Positions 34,999 to 43,806 of a stretch of 64,000 bases of DNA are shown here, in pieces; position 1 is the first letter of the stretch, and each line of letters starts with the position of its first letter. The stretch is taken from contig NZ_MOBM01000043.1 in the NCBI RefSeq assembly GCF_003732275.1, forward strand, positions 1-64,000, read 5' to 3'. This stretch comes from Pseudomonas frederiksbergensis. GTDB taxonomy: Bacteria > Pseudomonadota > Gammaproteobacteria > Pseudomonadales > Pseudomonadaceae. A program made the translations under genes and the position numbers. The notes under the pieces were generated by a model. The model was not told the DNA's origin and made no database searches. It was given only the letters and a program-made list of their open reading frames with translations.

Positions 34999-35847
34999 AT
35001 GTCCTCCTCGCTACGACCCACCTGGCCCGATCAGCACACAGCCTGTATCGCCCTGGCCTTCGACCTCGATGGCCCGACCGGCGATGCGATGCTCAACGGC
35101 TCGATCTGGCGCAAGCCCGAGTATTTCGGTTTCGGTGGTTATGGCCCCTATCGGGCGCTGCCGCGGATTCTCGATTTGCTGGATGAGTTCCGGATCCCGA
35201 CGACATTCTTCGTCCCGGCCTGGGTCGTGGAGAACTGGCCGAAACAGTGCCAGGCGATTGTCGAGCGCGGGCATGAGGTGGCGTACCACGGTTACAAACA
35301 TGAATCCTTTTACGCCCTGACGCTCGATCAGCAAAAGGACGTGATGCACAAATCCCGTGAGGTGTTCTGGAAGCATCTGAACATCCGCGCCGAAGGTTTT
35401 CGCACGCCATCCGGCGACTGGCGAGCCGAAACTCCGGCCATGCTGGTGGAAGCCGGCGTGACCTATTCCAGCAGCATGCGCGGCGATGACCGGCCTTACC
35501 TGGTCAACGTGCCGGGCTTCGATACGCCGCTGGTGGAAATCCCCGGTCGCTGGGAAATGGACGACTACGCCTCCCTCGCCTACACCCGCGCGCCAGACTT
35601 TCCCTCGGGACTCGACCGCACCGCCAGTTACACGCTGACCCTCGACAACTGGTGCCGCGAGTTCGACGGCGCCATGGATGAAGGGTTGTGCCTGACCACC
35701 CTGTTCCACCCCAAGATTACCGGCAAACCGGGGCGCATCCTGCTCCTGGAAAAAATCTTCGAACACATGCGCCAGCGCGACGACGTCTGGTTCGCCACCT
35801 GCCGCGACGTCGCCCGCTGGTGGCTGAAGGAGCATCACCATGGCTGA
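34999..35847 (+). CDS. Polysaccharide-deacetylase-fold (CE4) hydrolase, active-site type complete
   Basis: From the ATG at 34999 (TTGGAGCACC upstream) the product is 282 residues. The first metal motif is AFDLDGPTGD (Asp22, Asp24) and the second is YHGYKHE (His97, His101). RTPSGDW and LFHPKITGKPGR follow in the order expected for the CE4 fold. It resembles the PuuE allantoinase / cyclic imidase / PgdA-like subgroup rather than chitin deacetylases, and has no signal peptide, so it acts in the cytosol. It probably opens a cyclic amide or removes an acyl group from the imported compound. It overlaps the next, related gene by 8 bases. Confidence 0.87.
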   Translation: MSSSLRPTWPDQHTACIALAFDLDGPTGDAMLNGSIWRKPEYFGFGGYGPYRALPRILDLLDEFRIPTTFFVPAWVVENWPKQCQAIVERGHEVAYHGYKHESFYALTLDQQKDVMHKSREVFWKHLNIRAEGFRTPSGDWRAETPAMLVEAGVTYSSSMRGDDRPYLVNVPGFDTPLVEIPGRWEMDDYASLAYTRAPDFPSGLDRTASYTLTLDNWCREFDGAMDEGLCLTTLFHPKITGKPGRILLLEKIFEHMRQRDDVWFATCRDVARWWLKEHHHG

Positions 35848-36727
35848 TTCCACTGTCTGGCCCAACGGCTACCGCTGCGCCGTGGTGCTGACCGTCGATT
35901 ACAACGACATCCACGGCATCCTCACCCAGGCGCCGGAAGTCGCCGGGCGCGACAAAACCTTGTCTGTGTGGCGCTACGGCACCCAACGCGGAGTCGAGCG
36001 TTTGCTCGGATTGTTCGAAGCCCTGGGCGTTTCCAGCAGTTGGTTCATTCCCGGCATCGTCGCCGAGGAAAACCCGCAGCACATCCGAGCGATCCAGGCC
36101 AGCGGGCATGAGATTGCCTGCGCCGGGTATCGCCATCAGAACTACGACAACCTGACGCTGGCCGAGCAAAGCGCCGAAGTCGCCAAGGGTTGCGCGGCCT
36201 TGAGCGCGCTGACCGGTCAGCGTCCGACAGGTTTTCGCATCCCGGCCGGCAACGGTGCGCCTGGTTTCATCGAAGCGTTGAGGGAGCATGGCATTTGCTG
36301 GGACTCGTCATGGCGCGGCGATGATTTGCCCTTCGCTCACCCGACGGCGCCTGAAGTGATCGAGTTGCCGTTGCACTACGAACTGGAAGACGAACCCTAC
36401 TTCGCCTTCAACCTCAGCCCGGCAGTGCCGCCGGCGCAATCGCGGATCGCCTCCTACAGCCATACCCTGGGCAACCTGCAAATGGACTTCGCCGGGTTTC
36501 ACCGCTTCGGGCTGTGTTACGTGCTGCGGCTGCACCCGGAAATCATCGCTACGCCCGGGCGGATCGGCGTGTTGCGCGAATTGCTGCAAAGCATCCAACA
36601 GCATGACGACGTGTGGATCGCCACCGGTGCCGAGGTCGCTCAGTGGTGGGCCGAATCGGCAGCGCCCGTGACCGAGGATCATCCGGCGGCCGTGTATGAA
36701 CGTCACTATCGGGATTACGGGGTATGA
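35840..36727 (+). CDS. Second CE4-fold protein, with degenerate metal site
   Basis: The 295-residue product is a clear relative of the preceding protein with the same motif order: LTVDYNDIHG, GHEIACAGYRHQ, FRIPAGNGA and RLHPEIIATPGR. The first histidine of the H-x3-H metal pair is replaced (Ala95, where the neighbour has His97), while His99 remains. It may be a partner subunit, or an enzyme with altered metal use. Translation is coupled to the neighbour through an 8-base overlap. No signal peptide. Confidence 0.85.
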   Translation: MADSTVWPNGYRCAVVLTVDYNDIHGILTQAPEVAGRDKTLSVWRYGTQRGVERLLGLFEALGVSSSWFIPGIVAEENPQHIRAIQASGHEIACAGYRHQNYDNLTLAEQSAEVAKGCAALSALTGQRPTGFRIPAGNGAPGFIEALREHGICWDSSWRGDDLPFAHPTAPEVIELPLHYELEDEPYFAFNLSPAVPPAQSRIASYSHTLGNLQMDFAGFHRFGLCYVLRLHPEIIATPGRIGVLRELLQSIQQHDDVWIATGAEVAQWWAESAAPVTEDHPAAVYERHYRDYGV

Positions 36728-38130
36728 AAGATCAAGAGATCGCAGCCTTCGGCAACTCCTACGATGGGGTGATGCGGATGGAGCGGTTGGCGCAGTTTTG
36801 TGTCGATACTCGCTTCGAAGATTTACCCTGCGCGTTGGTGGAGCAAGCCAAGCGGCACATTCTCGACACCTTCGGCGTGACCCTGGCCGGAGCTGACAGC
36901 GATGTCGCCAGTCAGGCGCGTCAGGTGTTCAAGGGGGAAGCCGGCAGCACGTTGGTCTGGGGCACCGGTCAGCGGGTCGGCGCGGCACAGGCCGCCATGC
37001 TCAACGGTATCGCCGCGCATGCCCTGGAGCTGGACGACACCGGCGGCTGCGACCACTCCGGTGCGGTGGTGCTGCCGGCGGTGATGGCTGCGCTATCGAT
37101 GTCGGAGCTATCGGTTTCTGAAGCGTCAGTGGACGGCCGCGAACTGATCACTGCAGTGGTGATCGGCTACGAAATCGGCCGGCGGGTACTCGAAGCCTGC
37201 GGCAGTTACTCGGCCCACAACGGCGCCGGTTGGCACTCCACGGCGACGTGCGGGGTGTTTGGTGCGGCGGCGGCCAGTGCGCGAATTCTGGGTCTGGATG
37301 CGCAGCAAACCCTGGCAGCGCTGGGCATCGCCGGCAGCTTCAGCGGCGGTCTTTGGGCCTTCATTCATGACGGCTCGCAAAGCAAAAAACTCCACAGCGG
37401 TCGGGCCGCCGAAGGTGGATTGCTGGCGGCGCGGTTTGCTCAACAAGGGATCACCGGGCCGACAAAGCTGTTCGATGATGTCTGGGGAGGTTTTCTCAAG
37501 ACCCTCGCGGCGGATACCGCTGTGCCTGAGGCATTGGATGCCGAACTGGGGCAGGTATGGAAACTCGCCCGCTGCTCGATCAAACCCTACGCGGCATGCC
37601 GGGGGACGCATTCGGCGATCGATGCACTGGGCCTGTTGCTCGATCAATTGCAGGTCAGCGCGGATCAGGTCGAGAGCGTTCAGGTTTCGCTGTGCGGATT
37701 CCTTCAGGACATGTGTGGCGGTCAGGACATCAACACCCTGCCGGCGGCGCAGATGAGCTTGCGTTATGCCCTCGCGGCTCGATTGGTTCATGGTCATTGC
37801 CGATTGGAAGCCTACGACGATGAACAGCGCCACCACCCGCGGATTGCTCATTGGTTGTCGCGCATTCGCCTTGAAGTCGACCTGCGACTGTCGGAGGATG
37901 GCGAGCCTGTGGTCAGCCTGCAGACCGTGGACGGTCGGCAAGCGAGCCTGTGTGTTGAACTGCCGTTGGGTGCGCCGGGCAATCCGTTGAGTGATGAGGC
38001 GCTGGAGGAGAAGTTTTTCAGTCTCGCGGGGCGGGTGATGCCGCGACAGCGGGCGGAAGGATTGATTGAGCATTTGTGGCGGCTGGAAGAACTGGAGTCG
38101 GTTCGCAACCTTGATCGGTGGTTGAATTGA
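36724..38130 (+). CDS. MmgE/PrpD-family protein, possible iminodisuccinate-epimerase-like enzyme
   Basis: The 468-residue reading begins at an ATG overlapping the previous stop (ATGA). An ATG at 36778 with GGGGTG upstream begins MERLAQFCVDTRFEDLP, which looks like a normal family N-terminus and is the likelier start. Family marks are AKRHILDTFGVTLAG, HALELDDTGGCDHSGAVVLP and SIKPYAACRGTHSAID. The family includes 2-methylcitrate dehydratase, aconitate decarboxylase and iminodisuccinate epimerase. Methylcitrate genes are absent here, and the C-N lyase upstream favours an epimerase-like role. Confidence 0.85.
   Translation: MKDQEIAAFGNSYDGVMRMERLAQFCVDTRFEDLPCALVEQAKRHILDTFGVTLAGADSDVASQARQVFKGEAGSTLVWGTGQRVGAAQAAMLNGIAAHALELDDTGGCDHSGAVVLPAVMAALSMSELSVSEASVDGRELITAVVIGYEIGRRVLEACGSYSAHNGAGWHSTATCGVFGAAAASARILGLDAQQTLAALGIAGSFSGGLWAFIHDGSQSKKLHSGRAAEGGLLAARFAQQGITGPTKLFDDVWGGFLKTLAADTAVPEALDAELGQVWKLARCSIKPYAACRGTHSAIDALGLLLDQLQVSADQVESVQVSLCGFLQDMCGGQDINTLPAAQMSLRYALAARLVHGHCRLEAYDDEQRHHPRIAHWLSRIRLEVDLRLSEDGEPVVSLQTVDGRQASLCVELPLGAPGNPLSDEALEEKFFSLAGRVMPRQRAEGLIEHLWRLEELESVRNLDRWLN
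36726..36761. repeat. REP half-site, family B, at the 5' end of the MmgE/PrpD gene
   Basis: AAGATC, then GATCGCAGCCTTCGGCAACT and CCTAC, reproduce one arm of the family B REP with a single change (GGCAACTCC for GGCAGCTCC). No opposite arm follows. If translation begins at 36724 this arm is coding. Confidence 0.8.
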
Positions 38131-38154
38131 ATATTGCGCTGCCTTCGCCGGCCT

Positions 38155-38224
38155 CATCGCGAGCAGGCTCGCTCCCACATTTGAAATGCGTGCCCCTGTG
38201 GGAGCGAGCCTGCTCGCGATTGGC
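38155..38224. repeat. REP pair, family A
   Basis: Inverted halves around a spacer starting ATTTGAAATG, nearly identical to the pair at 10995. It lies between the MmgE/PrpD and MFS genes. Confidence 0.9.
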
Positions 38225-38268
38225 GGCGACACCTCGCTAAAAATCTGAATAAGGACATTTGCCCCACC

Positions 38269-39447
38269 GTGGCCACTTACTCCCTCGTTATTCGCCGCTT
38301 GATGATCGTTTCGCTGACCATCGTCGTCAGCCGCGCCATTACCAGCCCGTTGCTCACCCTGTTTCTGAGCAACAAACTCGGCCTCAACCAACAGGACGTC
38401 GGCCTGTTGCTGGGCATCGCGGTGTTTATTGCCACCCTGCTCGCCCTTTACGGCGGCTACATCATCGACCGCCTCGAAAAGCGTCGGCTGCTGATCCTCG
38501 CCATGCTCTCCAGCGCCATCGGTTTCGTGTTGCTGACCTTCGCCGAAAACCTCTACCTGACCACCGCCACCCTGGTGATCACCGAAACCGCCTCGGCGCT
38601 GTTCCTGATCGGGTCCAAGGCGATCCTTAGCGAAAACCTGCCTATGGGCCAGCGCGCCAAGGCTTTTTCGCTGCGCTACACCCTGACCAACATCGGCTAC
38701 GCCACCGGCCCGATGCTCGGCGTGGTGATCGCCGGGGTGCAGCCGCTGGCGCCGTTCCTGATTGCCGGCGGCATCGCGTTCTTCAGTATTTTCCTGATGA
38801 GCGGGATTCCCAAAGACCCGGCCCAGACACCCGCCATCGGCCAGCCCCAGAGTTTCCTCAAAACCCTGATCACCCTGAAGAACGACCGCACACTGATCAT
38901 GTTCACTTGCGGCTGCCTGCTCAGCACCGTGGTGCACGGTCGTTTCACCCTGTACCTGTCGCAATACCTGCTGGTCACCCAAGACACCAAACGCGCCCTG
39001 GAAACCATGGCTGCCCTGCTCGCCTGCAACGCCATCAGCGTGATCCTGCTGCAATACCAGATCGGCCGGTTCCTCAAACGTGAACAACTGCGCTACTGGA
39101 TTGCCGGTGGCACCAGCCTGTTCATCCTCGGGTTGATCGGTTTCAGCCTGGCTGACAGCCTGGTGAGCTGGTGCGTGGCGATGTTTATTTTCACCCTCGG
39201 CGAAATGATCATTTATCCGGCCGAATTCCTCTTCGTCGACACCCTGGCCCCGGAAGAACTGCGCGGCAGCTATTACGGCGCGCAGAACCTCGCGGCCCTC
39301 GGCGGTGCGCTGAGCCCGGTGATCTGTGGCTATCTGCTGATGCACACACCCGCGCCCACCATGTTCTATGCTCTGAGCGCGTTGACGGCGATGGGCGGTT
39401 TTCTTTGTTTCATGAGCGGTCGGCGAGTGGCGATACCGCAAAATTAA
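38269..39447 (+). CDS. MFS transporter
   Basis: The 392-residue protein starts at a GTG at 38269 with AAGGAC upstream, and has 12 hydrophobic helices. The MFS loop 2-3 signature appears as GGYIIDRLEKRRLLIL. The layout resembles MdtH-like exporters. Being last in the lyase-hydrolase cluster, it may move a substrate or product of that pathway, but a REP pair separates it and it could be independent. Confidence 0.87.
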   Translation: MATYSLVIRRLMIVSLTIVVSRAITSPLLTLFLSNKLGLNQQDVGLLLGIAVFIATLLALYGGYIIDRLEKRRLLILAMLSSAIGFVLLTFAENLYLTTATLVITETASALFLIGSKAILSENLPMGQRAKAFSLRYTLTNIGYATGPMLGVVIAGVQPLAPFLIAGGIAFFSIFLMSGIPKDPAQTPAIGQPQSFLKTLITLKNDRTLIMFTCGCLLSTVVHGRFTLYLSQYLLVTQDTKRALETMAALLACNAISVILLQYQIGRFLKREQLRYWIAGGTSLFILGLIGFSLADSLVSWCVAMFIFTLGEMIIYPAEFLFVDTLAPEELRGSYYGAQNLAALGGALSPVICGYLLMHTPAPTMFYALSALTAMGGFLCFMSGRRVAIPQN

Positions 39448-39467
39448 TGCACTGAAGCTGCATTAAT
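39443..39467. promoter_or_regulatory. Perfect palindrome over the MFS stop codon
   Basis: ATTAATGCA-CTGAAGC-TGCATTAAT has perfect 9-base arms and includes the MFS stop codon. It lacks a T run, so an operator for the downstream HPP gene seems likelier than a terminator. Confidence 0.45.
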
Positions 39468-39604
39468 ATGAATTTGTCAGCATCAGGATTGATCGGCACA
39501 CTGTGCGGCGTTCCTCCCCCAATAGTTGGAACTACTTCAAGGGCTTTCTGGGTCTCCCAGCTAAGCCTTTTTTTTGCCTCGATTTTTTACGGATTGTTTG
39601 CCTC

Positions 39605-40300
39605 ATGTTCGCTCGCTGGTTACCTGCCGCCATCAATACCCGCCCTTCGGAATGGAGCCGCGCCGCCATCGGCATGTCGCTGGGCACGATGTTCAGTGTC
39701 TGGCTCTGCAGTCAGGTATTCGGCATGCAAGTGGCGCAGCACCTGATCGGCCCGCTGGGTGCATCCGCAGTATTGCTGTTTGCCGTGTCCTCAGGCGCCC
39801 TCGCCCAGCCCTGGTCGATTCTTGGCGGCTACTTGAGCGCCGGGGTGATTTCGCTGCTGGTCGCTCACGTACTCGGACGCACCCTCGGCAGCGCCTGCCT
39901 GGCGGCGGGCATGGCGCTGATTCTGATGTGCTGGCTGCGTTGCCTGCACCCACCGGCCGGGGCGCTGGCGTTGCTGTTGGTGTTGGCGGACCCGGCGACC
40001 ATTGCCCTGGACTGGAAAGCCCTCGGTGCGGTGATGCTCAGTGGCTCGACGATGCTGCTCAGCGCACTGGCGTACAACAACCTGACGCGCATTCGTTACC
40101 CCAAACGTCCCGCTGAACCGGCACCGATGATGCCCGTCCCCGACAGCCAGGCGATCACTGCCGCGGATCTGAAACTGGCCCTCGCCGACATGGAAGCCTT
40201 CTACGACGTCACCCCCGAAGACCTCGAACAACTGATCCATGCCAGCGAGTTGCATGCCAAGCGCCGTAGCATCGGGGATGTATTTTCCAACAAGGGTTGA
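39605..40300 (+). CDS. HPP-family membrane protein
   Basis: From the ATG at 39605 the product is 231 residues; longer readings to 39503 run through non-coding-looking sequence. Four helices contain the family wording PLGASAVLLFAV and LHPPAGALAL. The cytoplasmic tail (about 165-231) is charged, with DMEAFYDVTPEDLEQLIHASE. Some HPP proteins transport nitrite; the role here is not determined. Confidence 0.88.
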   Translation: MFARWLPAAINTRPSEWSRAAIGMSLGTMFSVWLCSQVFGMQVAQHLIGPLGASAVLLFAVSSGALAQPWSILGGYLSAGVISLLVAHVLGRTLGSACLAAGMALILMCWLRCLHPPAGALALLLVLADPATIALDWKALGAVMLSGSTMLLSALAYNNLTRIRYPKRPAEPAPMMPVPDSQAITAADLKLALADMEAFYDVTPEDLEQLIHASELHAKRRSIGDVFSNKG

Positions 40301-40310
40301 AGATTAAAAG

Positions 40311-40394
40311 AAAGATCAAAAGATCGCAGCCTGCGGCAGCTCCTACGTTGAACATCGATTGCGTAGGAGCTGCCGCAGGCTGCGATCTTTTGTT
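40311..40394. repeat. REP pair, family B (GCCGCAGGC variant)
   Basis: Inverted GATCGCAGCCTGCGGCAGCT and AGCTGCCGCAGGCTGCGATC arms form a long hairpin ending in TTTTGTTTT, which could serve as a transcription end for the HPP gene. The following 130 bases hold the promoter side of the next operon; nothing more specific was seen. Confidence 0.88.
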
Positions 40395-40527
40395 TTGGCT
40401 TTAAGGTAAAAATGCAAACAGCACCTGCACGTATCCCGGTTGTACATCACAAATTTGCACTGATACGATCCAGCATCGCTCGCGCGCGAGCTTCTCTATA
40501 AAGAACAATAAAAGCAGGGAGTTAGTG

Positions 40528-41634
40528 ATGACTGCTCAGGTTTCATCCCCGACAACACAGCCCATGGATGCCACGCAAAACGAAGTGTTGGCCGAGGTTC
40601 GCAATCACATCGGGCACCTGACCCTCAATCGCCCCGCCGGCCTCAACGCCATTACCCTGGACATGGTTCGCAGCCTGCAACAGCAGCTCGATGCCTGGGC
40701 ACAGGATCCGCAGGTGCATGCGGTGGTGTTGCGCGGCGCTGGTGAGAAAGCGTTCTGTGCCGGCGGCGATATTCGTTCGCTGTACGACAGCTTCAAAAAC
40801 GGCGACACCTTGCACGAAGACTTCTTCATCGAGGAATACGCCCTCGACCTCGCCATCCATCACTATCGCAAACCGGTCCTGGCCTTGATGGACGGCTTTG
40901 TGCTGGGCGGCGGCATGGGGCTGGTGCAAGGCGCCGATTTGCGGGTGGTTACCGAGCGCAGCCGTCTGGCGATGCCGGAAGTGGCCATCGGTTATTTCCC
41001 GGACGTCGGCGGCAGCTATTTCCTGCCGCGCATTCCCGGTGAACTGGGTATTTACCTCGGTGTCAGCGGCGTGCAAATCCGCGCGGCCGATGCGCTCTAT
41101 TGCGGCCTGGCCGACTGGTACCTGGAAAGCGCCAGCCTGGGCACGCTGGACGAACAACTCGATCACCTCGAATGGCACGACACGCCGCTCAAGGACCTGC
41201 AAGGCATGCTGGCGAAACTCGCCGTGCAGCAACTGCCGGCAGCGCCCCTGGCGGCGTTGCGGCCGGCTATCGATCACTTCTTCGCCCTGCCCGATGTGCC
41301 GAGTATGGTGGAACAACTGCGTGAAGTGACCGTCGCCGGCAGTCATGAGTGGGCTACGGCCACCGCCGACCTGCTGGAAAGCCGTTCACCGCTGGCCATG
41401 GGCGTGACCCTGGAAATGCTGCGACGCGGTCGGCACCTGAGCCTGGAACAGTGCTTCGCCCTCGAACTGCACCTGGATCGCCAGTGGTTCGAACGCGGCG
41501 ACCTGATCGAAGGCGTGCGCGCCTTGTTGATCGACAAAGACAAGAACCCGCGCTGGAACCCACCGACCTTACAGGCGCTGGATGCCGAGCACGTGGCGAG
41601 TTTTTTCACCGGGTTCGAGCAGAGCGGGAGCTGA
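40528..41634 (+). CDS. 3-hydroxyisobutyryl-CoA hydrolase
   Basis: From the ATG at 40528 (CAGGGAG upstream) the product is 368 residues. This crotonase-fold thioesterase releases 3-hydroxyisobutyrate in valine breakdown. The long form, larger than enoyl-CoA hydratases, is typical of HIBCH. FCAGGDIRSLYDS and GFVLGGGMGLVQGADLRVV form the oxyanion region, and MPEVAIGYFPDVGGSYFLPR carries the catalytic Glu and Asp. The dehydrogenase that follows 3 bases later acts earlier in the same pathway. Confidence 0.93.
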   Translation: MTAQVSSPTTQPMDATQNEVLAEVRNHIGHLTLNRPAGLNAITLDMVRSLQQQLDAWAQDPQVHAVVLRGAGEKAFCAGGDIRSLYDSFKNGDTLHEDFFIEEYALDLAIHHYRKPVLALMDGFVLGGGMGLVQGADLRVVTERSRLAMPEVAIGYFPDVGGSYFLPRIPGELGIYLGVSGVQIRAADALYCGLADWYLESASLGTLDEQLDHLEWHDTPLKDLQGMLAKLAVQQLPAAPLAALRPAIDHFFALPDVPSMVEQLREVTVAGSHEWATATADLLESRSPLAMGVTLEMLRRGRHLSLEQCFALELHLDRQWFERGDLIEGVRALLIDKDKNPRWNPPTLQALDAEHVASFFTGFEQSGS

Positions 41635-41637
41635 GTC

Positions 41638-42789
41638 ATGCACGATATCGAATTGAGCGAAGAGCAAGTGATGATCCGCGACATGGCCCGGGATTTTGCC
41701 CGCGGCGAAATCGCGCCCCATGCACAAGCCTGGGAAAAGGCCGGCTGGATCGATGATGGGCTGGTGGCGAAGATGGGCGAACTGGGTCTGCTGGGGATGG
41801 TGGTGCCCGAGGAATGGGGCGGCACTTATGTCGACTACGTTGCCTACGCCTTGGCGGTGGAAGAGATTTCCGCCGGTGACGGCGCCACTGGCGCACTGAT
41901 GAGCATCCATAATTCCGTGGGCTGCGGGCCGGTGCTCAACTACGGCACCGAAGAACAGAAACAGCAATGGTTGCCGGACCTCGCCAGTGGCCAGGCCATC
42001 GGCTGCTTTTGCCTCACCGAACCCCAGGCCGGTTCCGAAGCCCACAACCTGCGCACCCGCGCCGAACTGCGCGACGGCCAGTGGGTGATCAACGGCGCCA
42101 AGCAATTCGTCAGCAATGGCAAACGGGCGAAGCTGGCAATCGTGTTCGCCGTGACCGATCCTGAGCTGGGCAAGCGCGGCATCTCGGCGTTCCTGGTGCC
42201 GACTGAAACAGCCGGCTTCATCGTCGACCGCAGTGAACACAAGATGGGCATCCGCGCTTCCGATACCTGCGCCGTGACCCTGAACAATTGCACCGTTCCC
42301 GAGGCCAATCTGCTGGGTGAACGCGGCAAAGGCCTGGCCATCGCCCTCTCCAACCTCGAAGGCGGCCGCATCGGCATCGCCGCGCAAGCCTTGGGCATCG
42401 CCCGTGCGGCGTTCGAAGCGGCGCTGGCTTACGCGCGGGATCGGGTGCAGTTCGACAAGCCGATCATCGAACACCAAAGCATCGCCAATATGCTGGCCGA
42501 CATGCACACCCGCTTGAACGCCGCGCGCTTGCTGATCCTGCATGCCGCAAGGTTGCGCAGTGCTGGCAAACCGTGTTTGTCGGAGGCTTCACAGGCCAAG
42601 CTGTTTGCATCCGAGATGGCCGAGAAGGTCTGCTCCTCGGCGATACAGATTCATGGCGGGTATGGGTATCTGGAGGACTACCCGGTGGAGCGCTACTACC
42701 GGGATGCGCGGATCACGCAGATTTATGAAGGGTCGAGCGAGATACAGCGGATGGTGATTGCCCGGGAGTTGAAAAACTATTTGGTGTGA
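41638..42789 (+). CDS. Acyl-CoA dehydrogenase, probable isobutyryl-CoA dehydrogenase
   Basis: The 383-residue flavoenzyme has CFCLTEPQAGSEAHN and VINGAKQFVSNG in the FAD/substrate region, and QIYEGSSEIQRMVIAREL at the C-terminus, where the Glu of YEG is the usual catalytic base of short-chain members. With the HIBCH-type hydrolase just upstream, isobutyryl-CoA from valine is the likely substrate. Confidence 0.92.
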   Translation: MHDIELSEEQVMIRDMARDFARGEIAPHAQAWEKAGWIDDGLVAKMGELGLLGMVVPEEWGGTYVDYVAYALAVEEISAGDGATGALMSIHNSVGCGPVLNYGTEEQKQQWLPDLASGQAIGCFCLTEPQAGSEAHNLRTRAELRDGQWVINGAKQFVSNGKRAKLAIVFAVTDPELGKRGISAFLVPTETAGFIVDRSEHKMGIRASDTCAVTLNNCTVPEANLLGERGKGLAIALSNLEGGRIGIAAQALGIARAAFEAALAYARDRVQFDKPIIEHQSIANMLADMHTRLNAARLLILHAARLRSAGKPCLSEASQAKLFASEMAEKVCSSAIQIHGGYGYLEDYPVERYYRDARITQIYEGSSEIQRMVIARELKNYLV

Positions 42790-42799
42790 CCTTTAAAAG

Positions 42800-42880
42800 C
42801 ATCGCGAGCAGGCTCGCTCCCACAGTGAATCTCCAGTGTTCGTGAGATCCCTTGTGGGAGCGAGCCTGCTCGCGATGGCG
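42800..42880. repeat. REP pair, family A, between convergent genes
   Basis: Inverted CGCGAGCAGGCTCGCTCCCACA and TGTGGGAGCGAGCCTGCTCG halves occupy nearly all of the gap between the valine pair and the minus-strand acyl-CoA operon. Confidence 0.9.
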
Positions 42881-42897
42881 TCAATCAGAACACTACA

Positions 42898-43671
42898 TCA
42901 CTTACCCTGGAACTCCGCCTCCCGCTTGGCAATAAACGCCGCCATCCCTTCCTTCTGATCCTGCGTCGCAAACGCCGCATGGAACACCCGACGCTCAAAT
43001 CGCACACCTTCCGACAGGCTGACTTCAAACGCGCGGTTGACGCTTTCCTTGATCATCATCGCAATCGGCAGCGACTTCTTGGCAATCAGCGCCGCGACTT
43101 TCAGCGCTTCTTCCAGTAGCTCATCCGCCGGCACGATGCGGGCAACAATGCCGCAACGCTCCGCTTCTACGGCATCGATCAAACGCCCGCTCAGGCACAT
43201 TTCCATGGCCTTGGCCTTGCCCACCGCGCGGGTCAGGCGCTGGGTGCCGCCCATGCCCGGCAGCACACCGAGGTTGATTTCCGGCTGACCGAATTTGGCG
43301 TTGTCGCCGGCCAGGATGAAGTCGCACATCAACGCCAGTTCACAACCACCGCCCAAGGCGAAACCGTTGACTGCGGCGATGATCGGCTTGCGGCGGTTGG
43401 CCACGCGATCGCTGTCGCTGAACAGGTCATCGAGGTAGATCTGCGGATAGGTCAGCTCGGCCATTTCCTTGATGTCGGCACCGGCGGCGAAGGCTTTTTT
43501 CGAGCCGGTCAGCACGATGCAACCGATATTCGAATCGGCTTCCAGGCCATCAAGGGCGTGGTTCAATTCGCTGACAATTTGCGCATTCAACGCGTTCAAG
43601 GCTTGCGGACGGTTGAGGGTAATCAGGCCGACGCGGCCGTGGGTTTCCAGCAAAATCGTTTCGTAGCTCAT
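42898..43671 (-). CDS. Enoyl-CoA hydratase
   Basis: From the ATG at 43671 (AGGAGTCAT upstream) the product is 257 residues. The crotonase fold shows KAFAAGADIKEMAEL and NGFALGGGCELALMCD for the oxyanion hole, and QPEINLGVLPGMGGTQRL with the catalytic Glu. The gene is last in a minus-strand short-chain acyl-CoA operon resembling the P. putida fadDx-fadB2x-fadAx region, and would hydrate tiglyl-CoA or crotonyl-CoA. Confidence 0.93.
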   Translation of the reverse strand: MSYETILLETHGRVGLITLNRPQALNALNAQIVSELNHALDGLEADSNIGCIVLTGSKKAFAAGADIKEMAELTYPQIYLDDLFSDSDRVANRRKPIIAAVNGFALGGGCELALMCDFILAGDNAKFGQPEINLGVLPGMGGTQRLTRAVGKAKAMEMCLSGRLIDAVEAERCGIVARIVPADELLEEALKVAALIAKKSLPIAMMIKESVNRAFEVSLSEGVRFERRVFHAAFATQDQKEGMAAFIAKREAEFQGK

Positions 43672-43697
43672 ATATGACTCCTGATAAACACTCGATC

Positions 43698-43798
43698 CCC
43701 GTAGGAGCTGCCGCAGGCTGCGATCTTTTGATCTTGCTCTTCTCGGGCTGCTGAAAATCAAGATCAAAAGATCGCAGCCTGCGGCAGCTCCTACGGGG
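43698..43798. repeat. REP pair, family B, inside operon
   Basis: Inverted GTAGGAGCTGCCGCAGGCTG arms with GATCTTTTGATCTTG on each side form a long hairpin filling the gap between the acyl-CoA dehydrogenase and hydratase genes. Confidence 0.9.
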
Positions 43799-43806
43799 GT
43801 TCATTC

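Noticed and set aside
37126..39441. 771-codon open frame on the minus strand
   Set aside because: It runs antisense through the MmgE/PrpD gene, a REP pair and the MFS gene; composition is typical of a GC-rich shadow frame.
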